Notes: a model not told the origin generated them from the sequence alone. Counted from the stretch's first letter, positions 41,421-51,106 are shown. The stretch: 64,000 bases of DNA from Arcobacter sp. F155 (GCF_004116455.1 NZ_PDJU01000011.1:57448-121447); one strand, 5' to 3'. Program-made: numbers and translations.

Positions 41421-42985
41421 TATTTATCCTTTTTTTTAGAAAATAGAAGTTTAAATTCTTCTCTATCTTTTGGTATTTTGAATCCTATAAATAGAAGTAA
41501 AAGTCCAAAAATAAATAGGGCAATATCAACATTTAAGATGATAAACATATTGTTTGTAAATAGTTCAATAGGAGAAAATCCAGATACATAAAAATGAACA
41601 AGTGGTGTTATCATAAATAAAATTGCACCTAAAACTAAAAACTCTTTAGCCGCTTTAAAAGAACAAATTCTATAAAAAGCCCAAGTTAAAGTACTAAGCC
41701 ATGCAATAAAAAATAGTCCTTTTTGCCAAAACATCCTATCTTGCATATCAAATGGTAAAAGCCATTGAAGTAAAAAGATAAATCCAGTTGCTGGTATAAC
41801 TCCAATCATAACTGTTAAAGATAGTTTTCCAAACCAGTGATAAAAGGGAATTTTATTATCAAACTTTTTAGCTTTTTTCTCTAAGAAAAGCATCACTCCA
41901 AAACCAATTGCAACTCCACAAATAGCCATGATAATAGCAATGATTGTTCTTACAAAAATATCAACTCCAAAAAGCAAGTGTAAGAAATATAAAGTATCTG
42001 CAAACATACTTGTCCAGTTTCCATCTAATACTTTTTTGTACTCAATTAAACTTCCATCAACTCCACTTAAAACAACAACTGGGTTATTAAATACTCCATT
42101 TAGAAATGGAAAGTTTGGATTATATCCCGTAAGTTCAACTTGTGCAGAACTATCTTTCCAGTTGATAAGTTTTATTTTGTCAAAGTTGATACTTGGATTT
42201 ACATCTTCAGCTTTTTGAATAAGTTCACTAATTGGAAGCATGGAAGCTTGTTCATTGTTTTTTTCTACTAAAGCTCTTTGAGGCTTTAATACTGGACCAA
42301 CTGCTTGCCAAGTATTTGAGATTTCACCTTTTGAAGAGATATATGTCATTAAAGTTGAGCCTGAATATCCAATATTCATATAAGCTCCTGTAAGAGTAAC
42401 TATTACAAAAGGAGCAAATAACCACATAAAAACTTTTCTATGGTATTTTGAAAATTTTCCTTGATGGTTTTTGGGGTTATTGTTGTATTTTAAATAATAA
42501 ACTTGAATAAGTCCACCAATAATTAAAAGCATAACTGAAACTGCAACAAGACCAAATACAAAGTATCCAACACTCATAAAAGGTCTTCCATAGTGCATAT
42601 GATTTAAAAATCTTGCTAACTGAGAATTGTCACCTTCATCATTTACTTTTTCCATAGTTTTTGGATTAAAAACAACTGGTTCTACAAACATATGATTTAC
42701 TTTTAAGGCTGGGTCATTAAAGTATCCAGGAAGTTCAATAATAATATTGTTTGTAGGAAAGTTTGGGTCACTAATAACTGGGTCAATCATCTTTGAGTAG
42801 TTTATCTCTTTGATATTTGCAGCTTCAAAATGTCTTGAAGGTTTTTCCCATGTTTGAATATAGGGTAAAAAGATTGCAAAAATACCAAAGAAAACACATA
42901 AGTACATAAATAATGAGGCACTAATTCCTACACTTACATGTATTCTTTGAAGTCTTTGTTTAAATAATTTACTTGCATTTTCCAT
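41420..42985 (-). CDS. PepSY-associated TM protein (PiuB-like)
   Basis: A 521-residue polytopic protein of the PepSY_TM group. It has an N-terminal helix, a periplasmic PepSY-like segment, the H-M-H-Y-G-R helix pair, a second periplasmic region at about 230-320 and several C-terminal helices. Relatives such as PiuB and FegB are linked to reduction or uptake of iron from siderophores at the inner membrane. It lies 3 bp downstream of a DUF3649 gene, a known accompaniment. Conserved histidines in the helices suggest haem or electron transfer (inference). Confidence 0.83.
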   Translation of the reverse strand: MENASKLFKQRLQRIHVSVGISASLFMYLCVFFGIFAIFLPYIQTWEKPSRHFEAANIKEINYSKMIDPVISDPNFPTNNIIIELPGYFNDPALKVNHMFVEPVVFNPKTMEKVNDEGDNSQLARFLNHMHYGRPFMSVGYFVFGLVAVSVMLLIIGGLIQVYYLKYNNNPKNHQGKFSKYHRKVFMWLFAPFVIVTLTGAYMNIGYSGSTLMTYISSKGEISNTWQAVGPVLKPQRALVEKNNEQASMLPISELIQKAEDVNPSINFDKIKLINWKDSSAQVELTGYNPNFPFLNGVFNNPVVVLSGVDGSLIEYKKVLDGNWTSMFADTLYFLHLLFGVDIFVRTIIAIIMAICGVAIGFGVMLFLEKKAKKFDNKIPFYHWFGKLSLTVMIGVIPATGFIFLLQWLLPFDMQDRMFWQKGLFFIAWLSTLTWAFYRICSFKAAKEFLVLGAILFMITPLVHFYVSGFSPIELFTNNMFIILNVDIALFIFGLLLLFIGFKIPKDREEFKLLFSKKKDK

Positions 42986-42988
42986 AGA

Positions 42989-43312
42989 TTAACTTCCTAA
43001 AATAAAAAATAAAATACCAATAGCACATATTAAACTAGGAATAAAAACCCTTTTAAGTGCAATCAGTTTTGTGTGAGATAGGGCTATCCAAAAAGAGAGA
43101 ACTGCCCATAATAAAGTATAAAGGTATATAGGAATAACAAGGGACTCTCCTAAGGGAACAGGTGTTAAAAAGCTTAATAAAGTCATAAATAAATAAGAGA
43201 CTAATAGTCCACCAAAGATAGAACACAAAGTTCTAAATAAGCCAATCTTTTTTCCGCTATTTTCAGGTGTTGAGAGATTTTTATAAATAGTTTTAAATTT
43301 TGAATTCAACAA
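42989..43312 (-). CDS. DUF3649-like small membrane protein of the iron-uptake operon
   Basis: A 107-residue protein with three or four membrane helices, resembling the DUF3649 iron-uptake proteins that precede PepSY_TM genes. Translation appears to start at one of two adjacent TTG codons (43312 or 43309) with AAAGG upstream. A Fur box lies about 20 bp before the start. Role not known. Confidence 0.65.
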   Translation of the reverse strand: MLNSKFKTIYKNLSTPENSGKKIGLFRTLCSIFGGLLVSYLFMTLLSFLTPVPLGESLVIPIYLYTLLWAVLSFWIALSHTKLIALKRVFIPSLICAIGILFFILGS

Positions 43313-43331
43313 TAATACCTTTATTTAATTT

Positions 43332-43346
43332 TGAGAATTATAATCA
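43332..43346. promoter_or_regulatory. Fur box before the PepSY/PiuB operon
   Basis: TGAGAATTATAATCA matches the 7-1-7 Fur consensus at 12 of 14 positions and is identical to the site at 33741-33755. Confidence 0.72.
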
Positions 43347-43443
43347 TTTAAGTTAAATTAATACTTAATACTAAAGCTATCATGATAAGTAGTTTTAGAT
43401 GTAATTAGTTGAGTACTACAAGGTGTAGACTCAACTAAAAATT

Positions 43444-45738
43444 TTAAAAGTTAATTTGTGCAGAAACTATGAATGTTCTTCCTTGTCCTGCTACTCTACC
43501 AATTGGACTTACATCAACACCTCTAAAGTAATAATCTTCATCAAAGATATTGTTAACTCCAAAGCTAAGATCTGCTGTAAAGTCACTGTTTAATTTAACT
43601 TCCCTTGAAACTTTTGCATTCCATAGAGTATATGAAGGAACCTCTCCATATTGCCCATTTGCTGATTCTTCTTTTGTATTAGCACTATCAGAAAATGCTT
43701 TACTAATATAAAGACCTGTTAGGTTGAATTTATTTTTATTGTATTCATAATCAGATGAAATACTAAATTGATGTTTAGCTACCCAAGGAAGTTGATTTCC
43801 TCTATTATCACCTGTTAATTGTTCTGTATCAAGATATGTATATCCTAGTGCAAACTGTGTATTATCACTTGGTTTAAAATTGATTTGAGTTTCAATACCT
43901 TGGTGTCTAGTTTCTCCAAGATTTTTAAAAGATTGTGTGCTAGCTACATACTCAATTTGGTCTTCATAGTCAATTCTGTAAAGTGTACTTCCAATACTAA
44001 ATTTACTATTTGGTTCATATCTAAATCCAACTTCATAGTTCCACGCAAGTTCAGCTGCTAAATCACCATCTTTTCTTACTTGTGCTACTTGTGGAGATTT
44101 AAGAGATCTTTGTGCATTTGTAAATAAAAACAGGTCATTTGTTGCTTGATAACCAATACTTAAACCTGGAAGCCAAGACCTCATATCTTTTCTTTTATCT
44201 GCAAGTGGGTCATTACTTAGGTTATCACCAAAATCAGTATCAATTTTTTCGTATCTAATACCTGGAGTAACTTTTAATCTTCCATCCATTAAAGAGATAG
44301 TATCACTTAAATAAGCTGCTACTGCATCTGTTTTGATTTTCCAATCTCTAATAGTACCTTGAACTCCATCGCTAAATTTTGTTTGGTGTAATAAGTAATC
44401 AACATCTTCTTTTACATATCTTGTTCCGAAAGTAACTTTGTGATTAGCTTTTTCAAAAGTAAATCTAGGTTCAGTTCCAAAAACATCAATTTCTCTATCG
44501 GCAACTCTTACAGAATCAGCTGTTCCTGGAGTAAATGAAGAACCTGATGTATTCCAACCCCAATCAAATCTTCTTTCACTTTTTTGTGCATAGTTCATCC
44601 AGTAAAACTCTGTATCTTCTGTAGGATTAAGTTTATATGTTACAGAAGCTCTTTTTGTTTTTCCATGAAATTCATCATATGGTCTTTGTGAAGAGCTTTT
44701 ATCATCTTTATAATCTTTTGGAAGTTGTGCACCTGGTAAGTTGGCATCAGCTTTGTAGTATTGGATATTTGATTTGATTTCACTATTATCTGTTGGGAAA
44801 TACTCTAAATCAAAAATGTAGTTATTTACATTTGTATCAGAGTGGTCTCTAAATGATTCTCCATTTATATTATTGTATTGAAGTTGTAATCCTAAATTGT
44901 CATTTATAAAACCACCTGTTCTAAAATAAGTATCAGTTAAGATATTTCCATTATCAGCTGAGTGTACTGTTCCTTTTATTGTAGAAGAAGGTTTTGTTGA
45001 AATAGGTTTTGTAACAAAATTTACAACTCCACCAACATTATTTGGACCATAGTGAACTGCTGCTCCACCTCTTACAATATCAATTGTTTCTAAAGTTTCC
45101 ATTGTAATTGGAAATAATGAAAAACTAGAGTGACTATAAGGAGCGATTGCTGCAGGAATTCCATTTACCATTGCATTTAAGTTTGCACTTCTTCCTGGTT
45201 TTAATCCTCTTAATGAGATATTTGGTAAAACACCAGTTCCTGTTTCATCTTGAATTTGAATACCTGGTACAACTCTTAAAGCGTCTTCAATATTTTTTGC
45301 AGCTGTTTTATTTAATGTCGCAGAATCAATAATTGTTCTTGCTCCACTGTAAGTTTTTACATCTTCAAAACTTGAATTACCAATCCAATCTCCTTGAACT
45401 TCCACTTGTCCTAAGTTGTTTGAAGCACTATTTTCTTTTTCATGTACTCTTTTTTTTCTAATTAAAATAGTCTCATCTTCAATAACTGCTTCAAGATTTG
45501 TATCTTTTAGTAGTTCTTTAAAAGCTTTTTCAATGCCTTCTATATTTTTAAAGTTTGATGCTTTTTGATTTTTTAATAGTTTTGCATCAACCATATATGA
45601 CATGTTTGAGTCTTTTGATAATTGTTCAATTGCTTTTTGTAAAGATAGGTTTTCAACTGAATATTGTTTTGCATATAAGCTTGTTGATAAAGCAAGAGCT
45701 AACATTGGTGCAATCAATGTTGATTTCTTTTTAATCAT
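43444..45738 (-). CDS. TonB-dependent receptor with STN signalling domain (FecA-like)
   Basis: A 764-residue transducing outer-membrane receptor. A signal peptide (about 1-23) is followed by the short N-terminal STN domain (about 25-100, Y-S-V-E-N-L-S-L-Q-K-A-I-E-Q-L), the plug (V-P-G-I-Q-I-Q-D, S-L-R-G-L, V-N-G-I-P, D-I-V-R-G-G-A-A-V-H-Y-G) and a barrel ending in Phe. The STN domain contacts FecR-type anti-sigma factors, and fecI- and fecR-like genes lie directly upstream, so ligand binding should switch on its own transcription. The N-P-N-N-V-G-G-V-V-N-F motif is typical of the FecA group, though citrate specificity is not shown. Confidence 0.92.
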   Translation of the reverse strand: MIKKKSTLIAPMLALALSTSLYAKQYSVENLSLQKAIEQLSKDSNMSYMVDAKLLKNQKASNFKNIEGIEKAFKELLKDTNLEAVIEDETILIRKKRVHEKENSASNNLGQVEVQGDWIGNSSFEDVKTYSGARTIIDSATLNKTAAKNIEDALRVVPGIQIQDETGTGVLPNISLRGLKPGRSANLNAMVNGIPAAIAPYSHSSFSLFPITMETLETIDIVRGGAAVHYGPNNVGGVVNFVTKPISTKPSSTIKGTVHSADNGNILTDTYFRTGGFINDNLGLQLQYNNINGESFRDHSDTNVNNYIFDLEYFPTDNSEIKSNIQYYKADANLPGAQLPKDYKDDKSSSQRPYDEFHGKTKRASVTYKLNPTEDTEFYWMNYAQKSERRFDWGWNTSGSSFTPGTADSVRVADREIDVFGTEPRFTFEKANHKVTFGTRYVKEDVDYLLHQTKFSDGVQGTIRDWKIKTDAVAAYLSDTISLMDGRLKVTPGIRYEKIDTDFGDNLSNDPLADKRKDMRSWLPGLSIGYQATNDLFLFTNAQRSLKSPQVAQVRKDGDLAAELAWNYEVGFRYEPNSKFSIGSTLYRIDYEDQIEYVASTQSFKNLGETRHQGIETQINFKPSDNTQFALGYTYLDTEQLTGDNRGNQLPWVAKHQFSISSDYEYNKNKFNLTGLYISKAFSDSANTKEESANGQYGEVPSYTLWNAKVSREVKLNSDFTADLSFGVNNIFDEDYYFRGVDVSPIGRVAGQGRTFIVSAQINF

Positions 45739-45828
45739 TTGTGTCCTTTAGTTTCTTTTTAGTATTAAGAATGATTATTAAAATTATTCTTTTCGATAAT
45801 AAGACGGATGAATAAAAAAAATCAGACA

Positions 45829-46791
45829 TCAATTTTCAAAAAATTTTATTTTTTTGTTTTTCTTTTCTACTTTAAGTGCATAAATTTTTGGTAAAGCTTT
45901 AATAAAAGAATCAAATTCATTTAATTGGAACCTCCCTGTTATAGCAGTTTGTGAAATGTCATAATTTTCAAAGCTAGCTTCGATTTTATTGTATCTTGAA
46001 AATTGTTTAATAGCTTCTTTTAAAGGAGTGTTATTAAATAAAATATATCCTTCTTCCCAGTTTGCTATTTTATTTGTTTGAATTTTATTTAAAGATAATA
46101 TGTTTGAATTCTCATCTAATAAAAGAGAATCCTCTTTTTTTAATAAAGCTATTGTTTCATACTTATTATTGTTTTCTTTTGATATTTTTACAAGCCCCTC
46201 TTTTACTTTTATAGAAATCTTTTTATCAAATTTATCAACCTCAAAAGCTGTACCTAAAACTTTTATTTGAGTATCGTTTACCTTTATAGTAAAGACTTTT
46301 GTTTTATCTTTTGCAACATAAAACATTGCTCGGCCTTCATTAAACTTTATTTCTCTTTTGTTTTTAAAATAGTTAACTTCTATATCAGAGTTTTTATCTA
46401 AAACTATTTTTGTATTATCAGGTAAAAGAATATTATTATTAATACTATTTTGTGAAACTAGATGATTTGAATAAGTAGGAGAAACAAAATCATTGTATTT
46501 GAAACTTCCAAAACCAAGGGCTAAAATAAATATTGCAGCTGCTGCTAATGGTTTTGCTTTTTCAATTATCTTTGTTTTTTTTGCTCCTTTTTTCGCTTTA
46601 CAGGCCAATTCGTCTTTTAATTGGGAAGGAAGAGATTTAAATGCCTTTCTAATAGATTTATTTTCTTCGTATATTTTTTTATGATTTTCATTTGAGTTTA
46701 ACCAAAAGTTTAATTCACTTTTTTCTTTTTCATTTAAACCTTCTTCTTCTCTTGTAAGCCAAGATATAGCTATTTGTTGGATACTTTTCAT
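45829..46791 (-). CDS. fecR: FecR-family transmembrane anti-sigma/sigma regulator
   Basis: A 320-residue protein. The cytoplasmic N-terminal FecR_N region has the A-x-x-W-L-T-R-E-E-E-G-L and F-W-L-N-S-N marks, followed by one helix at about 80-98 and a periplasmic FecR domain with E-V-N-Y-F and E-G-R-A-M-F-Y-V, ending in a small C-terminal domain expected to contact STN. It passes the receptor signal to the sigma factor. It starts 9 bp after the sigma gene. Confidence 0.9.
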   Translation of the reverse strand: MKSIQQIAISWLTREEEGLNEKEKSELNFWLNSNENHKKIYEENKSIRKAFKSLPSQLKDELACKAKKGAKKTKIIEKAKPLAAAAIFILALGFGSFKYNDFVSPTYSNHLVSQNSINNNILLPDNTKIVLDKNSDIEVNYFKNKREIKFNEGRAMFYVAKDKTKVFTIKVNDTQIKVLGTAFEVDKFDKKISIKVKEGLVKISKENNNKYETIALLKKEDSLLLDENSNILSLNKIQTNKIANWEEGYILFNNTPLKEAIKQFSRYNKIEASFENYDISQTAITGRFQLNEFDSFIKALPKIYALKVEKKNKKIKFFEN

Positions 46792-46800
46792 ATTTGGCTC

Positions 46801-47268
46801 CTAATAATTGTTCATTTTGTTTTTGATTTTTTCACTGGCTCTAAGAATATTTTTCTCAACTGCAGCGATACTTATACCCATCTTTGAAGAGATTTCTTTT
46901 CTAGAGTATCCTTCAATTACGTGTAAAATAAAGGCTTGTTGGCATTTTGGTGGAAGGCTTTGAACTATTTTCATCATTTGTTCATATTGGTTTGATTGTA
47001 CTACTTGTTCATGGGGTTGCTCTTCTTGAGGAATACTATGTTCCTCTTCTTCATAAAGAGTTTCAGATGAGCTTTTCTCTTTTCTTGACTGGTCTATTAC
47101 AATATTTCTTGAGGTTTTGTATAAGTAGGCTCTTTCATTATCAATATTTGAACTTTTGTTTACATATAATAATCTACTATAAGCTTCTTGGATAACATCC
47201 TTTGCTCTATCCTTGTCACCTACCATTCTTTGAACATAATATACTAACTCTTGATAATATTGAAGCAC
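46801..47268 (-). CDS. fecI: FecI-like ECF sigma factor
   Basis: A 155-residue ECF sigma factor. Region 2 includes Q-E-A-Y-S-R-L-L and L-Y-K-T-S-R-N-I-V-I-D; region 4 includes P-P-K-C-Q-Q-A-F-I-L-H-V-I-E-G-Y-S-R-K-E-I-S. It directs transcription of the adjacent receptor gene. The start is GTG at 47268; an AAGGA lies somewhat far upstream. A Fur box at 47293-47307 places the cassette under iron control. Confidence 0.9.
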   Translation of the reverse strand: MLQYYQELVYYVQRMVGDKDRAKDVIQEAYSRLLYVNKSSNIDNERAYLYKTSRNIVIDQSRKEKSSSETLYEEEEHSIPQEEQPHEQVVQSNQYEQMMKIVQSLPPKCQQAFILHVIEGYSRKEISSKMGISIAAVEKNILRASEKIKNKMNNY

Positions 47269-47292
47269 GTTAAATAAAATCCTTTTTGATTT

Positions 47293-47307
47293 TGAGAAAT
47301 ATTATCA
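47293..47307. promoter_or_regulatory. Fur box before the fecI-like gene
   Basis: TGAGAAATATTATCA has a perfect right half-site and 12 of 14 matches to the 7-1-7 consensus, 25 bp upstream of the sigma-factor start. Confidence 0.65.
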
Positions 47308-47424
47308 TAATTAAAATTTGAAAAAAGTTAGAAATCAAAATAAATTCCTTTAATAAAAACTTGCAAAGCAACCACATAGAAAAAATTAGATATAATCACG
47401 AAAAATTAAACGCGAAAGATTAAA

Positions 47425-48663
47425 ATGATTGATGTAAGAGAACTACAAAAAGATTTTGAAACTATGGCAACTGCACTTAAAAGAAAGGGTGTAGAACAAG
47501 AGGTTTTAGATAATTTAAAAGCATTAGCGCAAGATGCAAAAGCAAAAAGACAAGAGATGGAAAATGTTACTGCTGAGCAAAATAAATTATCTAAAGAGTT
47601 TGGTAGATACAAAAAAGAAGGTCTTGATATTGCACCTTTACAAGCTTCAATTAATGAATTAAAATCTAAAAAACAATCAATGGAAGATGAAGTAAGAGTT
47701 TTAGAAGAGAAGTTAACTTCTATTGCACTTGGTGTTCCAAATCTTCCAGATGCAAATGTTCCAGATGGTGCAGATGAAGAAGAGAATGTAGTGTTAGAAA
47801 CTATTGGTGAAAAACCTCAGTTCTCTTTTGAACCAAAAGAACACTGGGATTTAGATAATGGTTGGTTAGACTTTGAAAGAGGTGTTAAATTAGCTAAATC
47901 AAGATTTTCTGCTATAAAAGGGCAGGGTGCAAGATTAGAGCGAGCACTTATTAACTATATGTTAGATTTTAACAGAGAAAGAGGTTTTGAAGAGTGGTAT
48001 GTTCCATTTATGGCAAACTCTAATACACTTCAAGGAACTGGACAACTTCCAAAGTTTGAAGATGATTTATTTAAAATTGAAGGTGAAGATTTATACCTTA
48101 TTCCTACAGCAGAAGTAAGTCTAACAAACCTTTATAATGATGAAATTGTTCCAGCAGAAGAGTTACCTTTAATGTTAACTTCTTATACTCCTTGTTTTAG
48201 AAAAGAAGCAGGAAGTGCAGGAAGAGATACAAGAGGACTAATCAGACAACACCAATTTGACAAAGTTGAAATGGTTGCTATTACAAAACAAGAAGAGTCT
48301 CAAGAAGTATTTGAAAAAATGGTTTCTTGTGCAAGTGATTTATTAAGTTCACTTGGACTTGCTCATCAAAAGGTGCAATTATGTACTGGTGATTTAGGTT
48401 TTAGTGCTGCTACAACTATTGACTTAGAAGTTTGGCTTCCTGGTCAAAATAAATATAGAGAAATCTCTTCTATTTCAAATACAAGAGAATTCCAAGCAAG
48501 ACGTGCAAAAATCAGATATAAAGATGGTAAGAAAAATGTATTAGCTCATACATTAAATGGTTCATCATTAGCTGTTGGAAGAACTTTATTAGCTATTATG
48601 GAAAACTATCAACAAGAAGATGGAACAGTAGCAATTCCTGAAGTTCTTAAAAAGTATTTATAA
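47425..48663 (+). CDS. serS: Seryl-tRNA synthetase
   Basis: A class II aminoacyl-tRNA synthetase of 412 residues with the N-terminal tRNA-binding coiled coil (about 1-100) and catalytic core. Motif 2 region [21 protein letters not shown] and motif 3 region [11 protein letters not shown] are clear. It charges serine to tRNA-Ser and, where present, to tRNA-Sec. It stands alone on the plus strand. Confidence 0.97.
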   Translation: MIDVRELQKDFETMATALKRKGVEQEVLDNLKALAQDAKAKRQEMENVTAEQNKLSKEFGRYKKEGLDIAPLQASINELKSKKQSMEDEVRVLEEKLTSIALGVPNLPDANVPDGADEEENVVLETIGEKPQFSFEPKEHWDLDNGWLDFERGVKLAKSRFSAIKGQGARLERALINYMLDFNRERGFEEWYVPFMANSNTLQGTGQLPKFEDDLFKIEGEDLYLIPTAEVSLTNLYNDEIVPAEELPLMLTSYTPCFRKEAGSAGRDTRGLIRQHQFDKVEMVAITKQEESQEVFEKMVSCASDLLSSLGLAHQKVQLCTGDLGFSAATTIDLEVWLPGQNKYREISSISNTREFQARRAKIRYKDGKKNVLAHTLNGSSLAVGRTLLAIMENYQQEDGTVAIPEVLKKYL

Positions 48664-48668
48664 GAACT

Positions 48669-49013
48669 TTAATTTTCTTCATTAAACTTCATATCATAAA
48701 GATAACTTGAAATTATTTCAAGTGTATCTTTATCATAGCCTAACTCAGGCATCAACTCATATTTTTTTATCATATCTAACATAATTGAAGTCTCTTCTTT
48801 TGGTTTTAAAACCCAAGAACTCATATATGAAACAAACTCTTTTTTCTCTGAAAAGGCTTCTTTGTATCTAGTAACAACTATCTTTAGTGATGGTGCTGAT
48901 ATACTTTTTGTTTTGTGATGACATGTTGTACAGTTTCCTTCAAGAAGTAAACTTCCATAGGAATTAGCATTGGCAGATAAAGAAAAAAGAAGAACTAAAA
49001 AGAGATACTTCAT
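48669..49013 (-). CDS. Small periplasmic c-type cytochrome
   Basis: A 114-residue protein with a signal peptide (residues 1-16) and one haem-attachment motif C-T-T-C-H at 28-32. A later methionine in Y-E-L-M-P-E-L may be the second axial ligand. The size and order fit a class I monohaem cytochrome. It lies 6 bp downstream of the REC-PAS-EAL gene and is probably cotranscribed with it. Redox partner unknown. Confidence 0.82.
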   Translation of the reverse strand: MKYLFLVLLFSLSANANSYGSLLLEGNCTTCHHKTKSISAPSLKIVVTRYKEAFSEKKEFVSYMSSWVLKPKEETSIMLDMIKKYELMPELGYDKDTLEIISSYLYDMKFNEEN

Positions 49014-49019
49014 TTTTAT

Positions 49020-51011
49020 TTAGATTAGTTTCTCAGGTTTACCAAAATAGTAACCTTGCGAGTAATCAACTCCAATTTCATTTAAGATATTGTATATCTC
49101 TTCATTTTCTACATACTCTGCAATTGTTTTAATATTTTGCTTTTTAGCAAAAGTTACTATAGTTTCAACTAGGTTTCTACTAAAACTATCAGTTTCAATA
49201 TTTTTGATTAAACTTCCATCGATTTTTAAAATATCAGGTGTGTATTCTAAAAGTCTTTCAAAGTTAGAATAACCACTTCCAAAGTCATCAATTGCAATTT
49301 TTACATCTCCAGCTTTCTTAACATCTGAAATAAAGTTTTTAACTGTATTGAAGTCTTTAATATTTTCATCTTCTAGTAATTCAAAGGTTACTCTACCTTT
49401 GTATTTATCCTTTGAAACAAGCTCTATTAGTTTGTTTCTAATAGCATTGTTTTCAATATCTAAAACAGAAAGATTAATACTTACATTGTGCTCAATATGA
49501 TCTAAAACATTAAATGAACTCTCAATTACTCTGTTTGTGATTTTTGTGTAGTATGCACCTTTTTTAGATACATCAAGGAAGAAAAATGGTGATACAGTTT
49601 CACCTTCTTCATTGATAAGTCTTACAAGAGATTCATATTTAATCGTTTGTTTTGTTTGATTATCAATAATTGGTTGAAAATATGAGATAATCTTGAAGTT
49701 ATCAAGGGCTTTTTTTACCATATGAATAGTCTCAATATTTTTTTGAGCATTCTTTTGAGCTTCATCTACTAGATTATTTGCAAAGATTAAATTCATATTT
49801 GTTTCAACAGCTCTTTCAATACCATATTTAGCATTTTCAAATAGGTTTTTTTCTCCTACACAGTAGCTAACTATTAAAGAGATATCGTATTCAATATTAT
49901 CAAGTTTTATTGTTTCTTGTTTTGTATTTATAATTAGTTCACTTAAGATATTCTCTATCTTTTTTTGTGCTTTATCTAGTCTTGTATAATCACAACTTAG
50001 AGCAAATAAACCATCTCCAAGCTTGTAGATTTTCTCAAAAACCTGTCCATCTTTTGGAAGTAATGCAACAATTGCATTTGCTAGGGTTGTTTCTATCTTT
50101 TCTACACTTTTTGTATCATAAAACTTATCTAAAATATCAAAGTTTTCAATTTGAATAAGAGCTAAAAATGATTTACTACATGATTCTAAACTAGCAATAA
50201 GCTGTTTCTTTTCACTCATTATTTGTGTGATATCATCTCTTAAAGCCATATATTCAACTATTTCACCTCTATTATCAAAAATTGGTTTTATAGTTGATTT
50301 TACAAAATAGCTTTTCCCATCTTTTGTTAGGTTTTTAATAATACCTGTCCAAGGTTTTTTATCTTTTTTTATTGTTTTCCATAGACTTGCAAAAAGCTCT
50401 TTTGGATTATCAGGATGCCTAACTATATTGTGTGGTCTTCCTACAAGTTCAATTTCAGAGTAACCAGAGATTTCGCAGAAGTTATCATTTACATAAGTTA
50501 TCATTCCCGTTGGGTCAGTTTTTGAAATAATAGAACTTTTATTTGTAATATCTTTATATTGATTTAGTATGGCGATATTTCTATCATTTTCTTTTATAAG
50601 ATTACATTTATTGATTACATTTAAAAGGGCATTGTAAAGTTGGTCTAGTTCAAGTGGTTTTAGTATAAAACCATCTATCCCTGCAATAATAGCATCATTG
50701 ATAAGTTCTTTGTCATTATGTGCAGTTATTATAATCGATGGAATATTGAAGTTTATTTTTCTAGCCTCTTTTATAAAACTTATTCCGTTCATCACAGGCA
50801 TATTTATATCTGTAATAATTAAGTCAATTGTTGGGTCTTCTTTAAAAATATCTAATGCTTCTTGACCATTTTCAGTTAGTATAACAGTTGGAAAAATTGT
50901 TTCTAGAAGTTTTGCTATATTTAACCTAACTTCATAATCATCTTCTACGTAAAGAACTTTGATGTCTTTAGCTTCATTTATTAGATTTTCTAACTGTAAT
51001 TTATTGACCAT
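49020..51011 (-). CDS. REC-PAS-degenerate GGDEF-EAL c-di-GMP phosphodiesterase
   Basis: A protein of about 663 residues from the ATG at 51011 (AAAGAG upstream); a TTG nine codons earlier is possible. The receiver domain has Asp68. An Aer-like PAS (H-N-I-V-R-H-P-D, K-P-W-T-G-I-I-K-N) is followed by a GGDEF-like domain whose signature has become L-G-D-G-L-F, so synthase activity is unlikely. The EAL domain has E-S-L at 460-462 in place of E-A-L but keeps N-L-S, D-D-F-G-S-G-Y, L-K-I-D-G and E-Y-V-E, so hydrolysis of c-di-GMP is still plausible. No kinase is adjacent. Confidence 0.87.
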   Translation of the reverse strand: MVNKLQLENLINEAKDIKVLYVEDDYEVRLNIAKLLETIFPTVILTENGQEALDIFKEDPTIDLIITDINMPVMNGISFIKEARKINFNIPSIIITAHNDKELINDAIIAGIDGFILKPLELDQLYNALLNVINKCNLIKENDRNIAILNQYKDITNKSSIISKTDPTGMITYVNDNFCEISGYSEIELVGRPHNIVRHPDNPKELFASLWKTIKKDKKPWTGIIKNLTKDGKSYFVKSTIKPIFDNRGEIVEYMALRDDITQIMSEKKQLIASLESCSKSFLALIQIENFDILDKFYDTKSVEKIETTLANAIVALLPKDGQVFEKIYKLGDGLFALSCDYTRLDKAQKKIENILSELIINTKQETIKLDNIEYDISLIVSYCVGEKNLFENAKYGIERAVETNMNLIFANNLVDEAQKNAQKNIETIHMVKKALDNFKIISYFQPIIDNQTKQTIKYESLVRLINEEGETVSPFFFLDVSKKGAYYTKITNRVIESSFNVLDHIEHNVSINLSVLDIENNAIRNKLIELVSKDKYKGRVTFELLEDENIKDFNTVKNFISDVKKAGDVKIAIDDFGSGYSNFERLLEYTPDILKIDGSLIKNIETDSFSRNLVETIVTFAKKQNIKTIAEYVENEEIYNILNEIGVDYSQGYYFGKPEKLI

Positions 51012-51106
51012 TATTACTCTTTTTATATTTTGTATCAAACATTCTACAAAAAATAAAAATAAAAATCAAAATTAAACGTTAGTTTTTAGTTATATTTTAT
51101 AAATAA

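Noticed and set aside
45739..45828. Possible Fur box before the FecA-like receptor
   Set aside because: The best 7-1-7 alignment reaches only about 10 of 14 positions, too weak in such AT-rich DNA; a FecI-type promoter is more likely here.
46493..46684. Antisense frame within fecR
   Set aside because: A shadow of the FecR membrane-helix region with no start signal.
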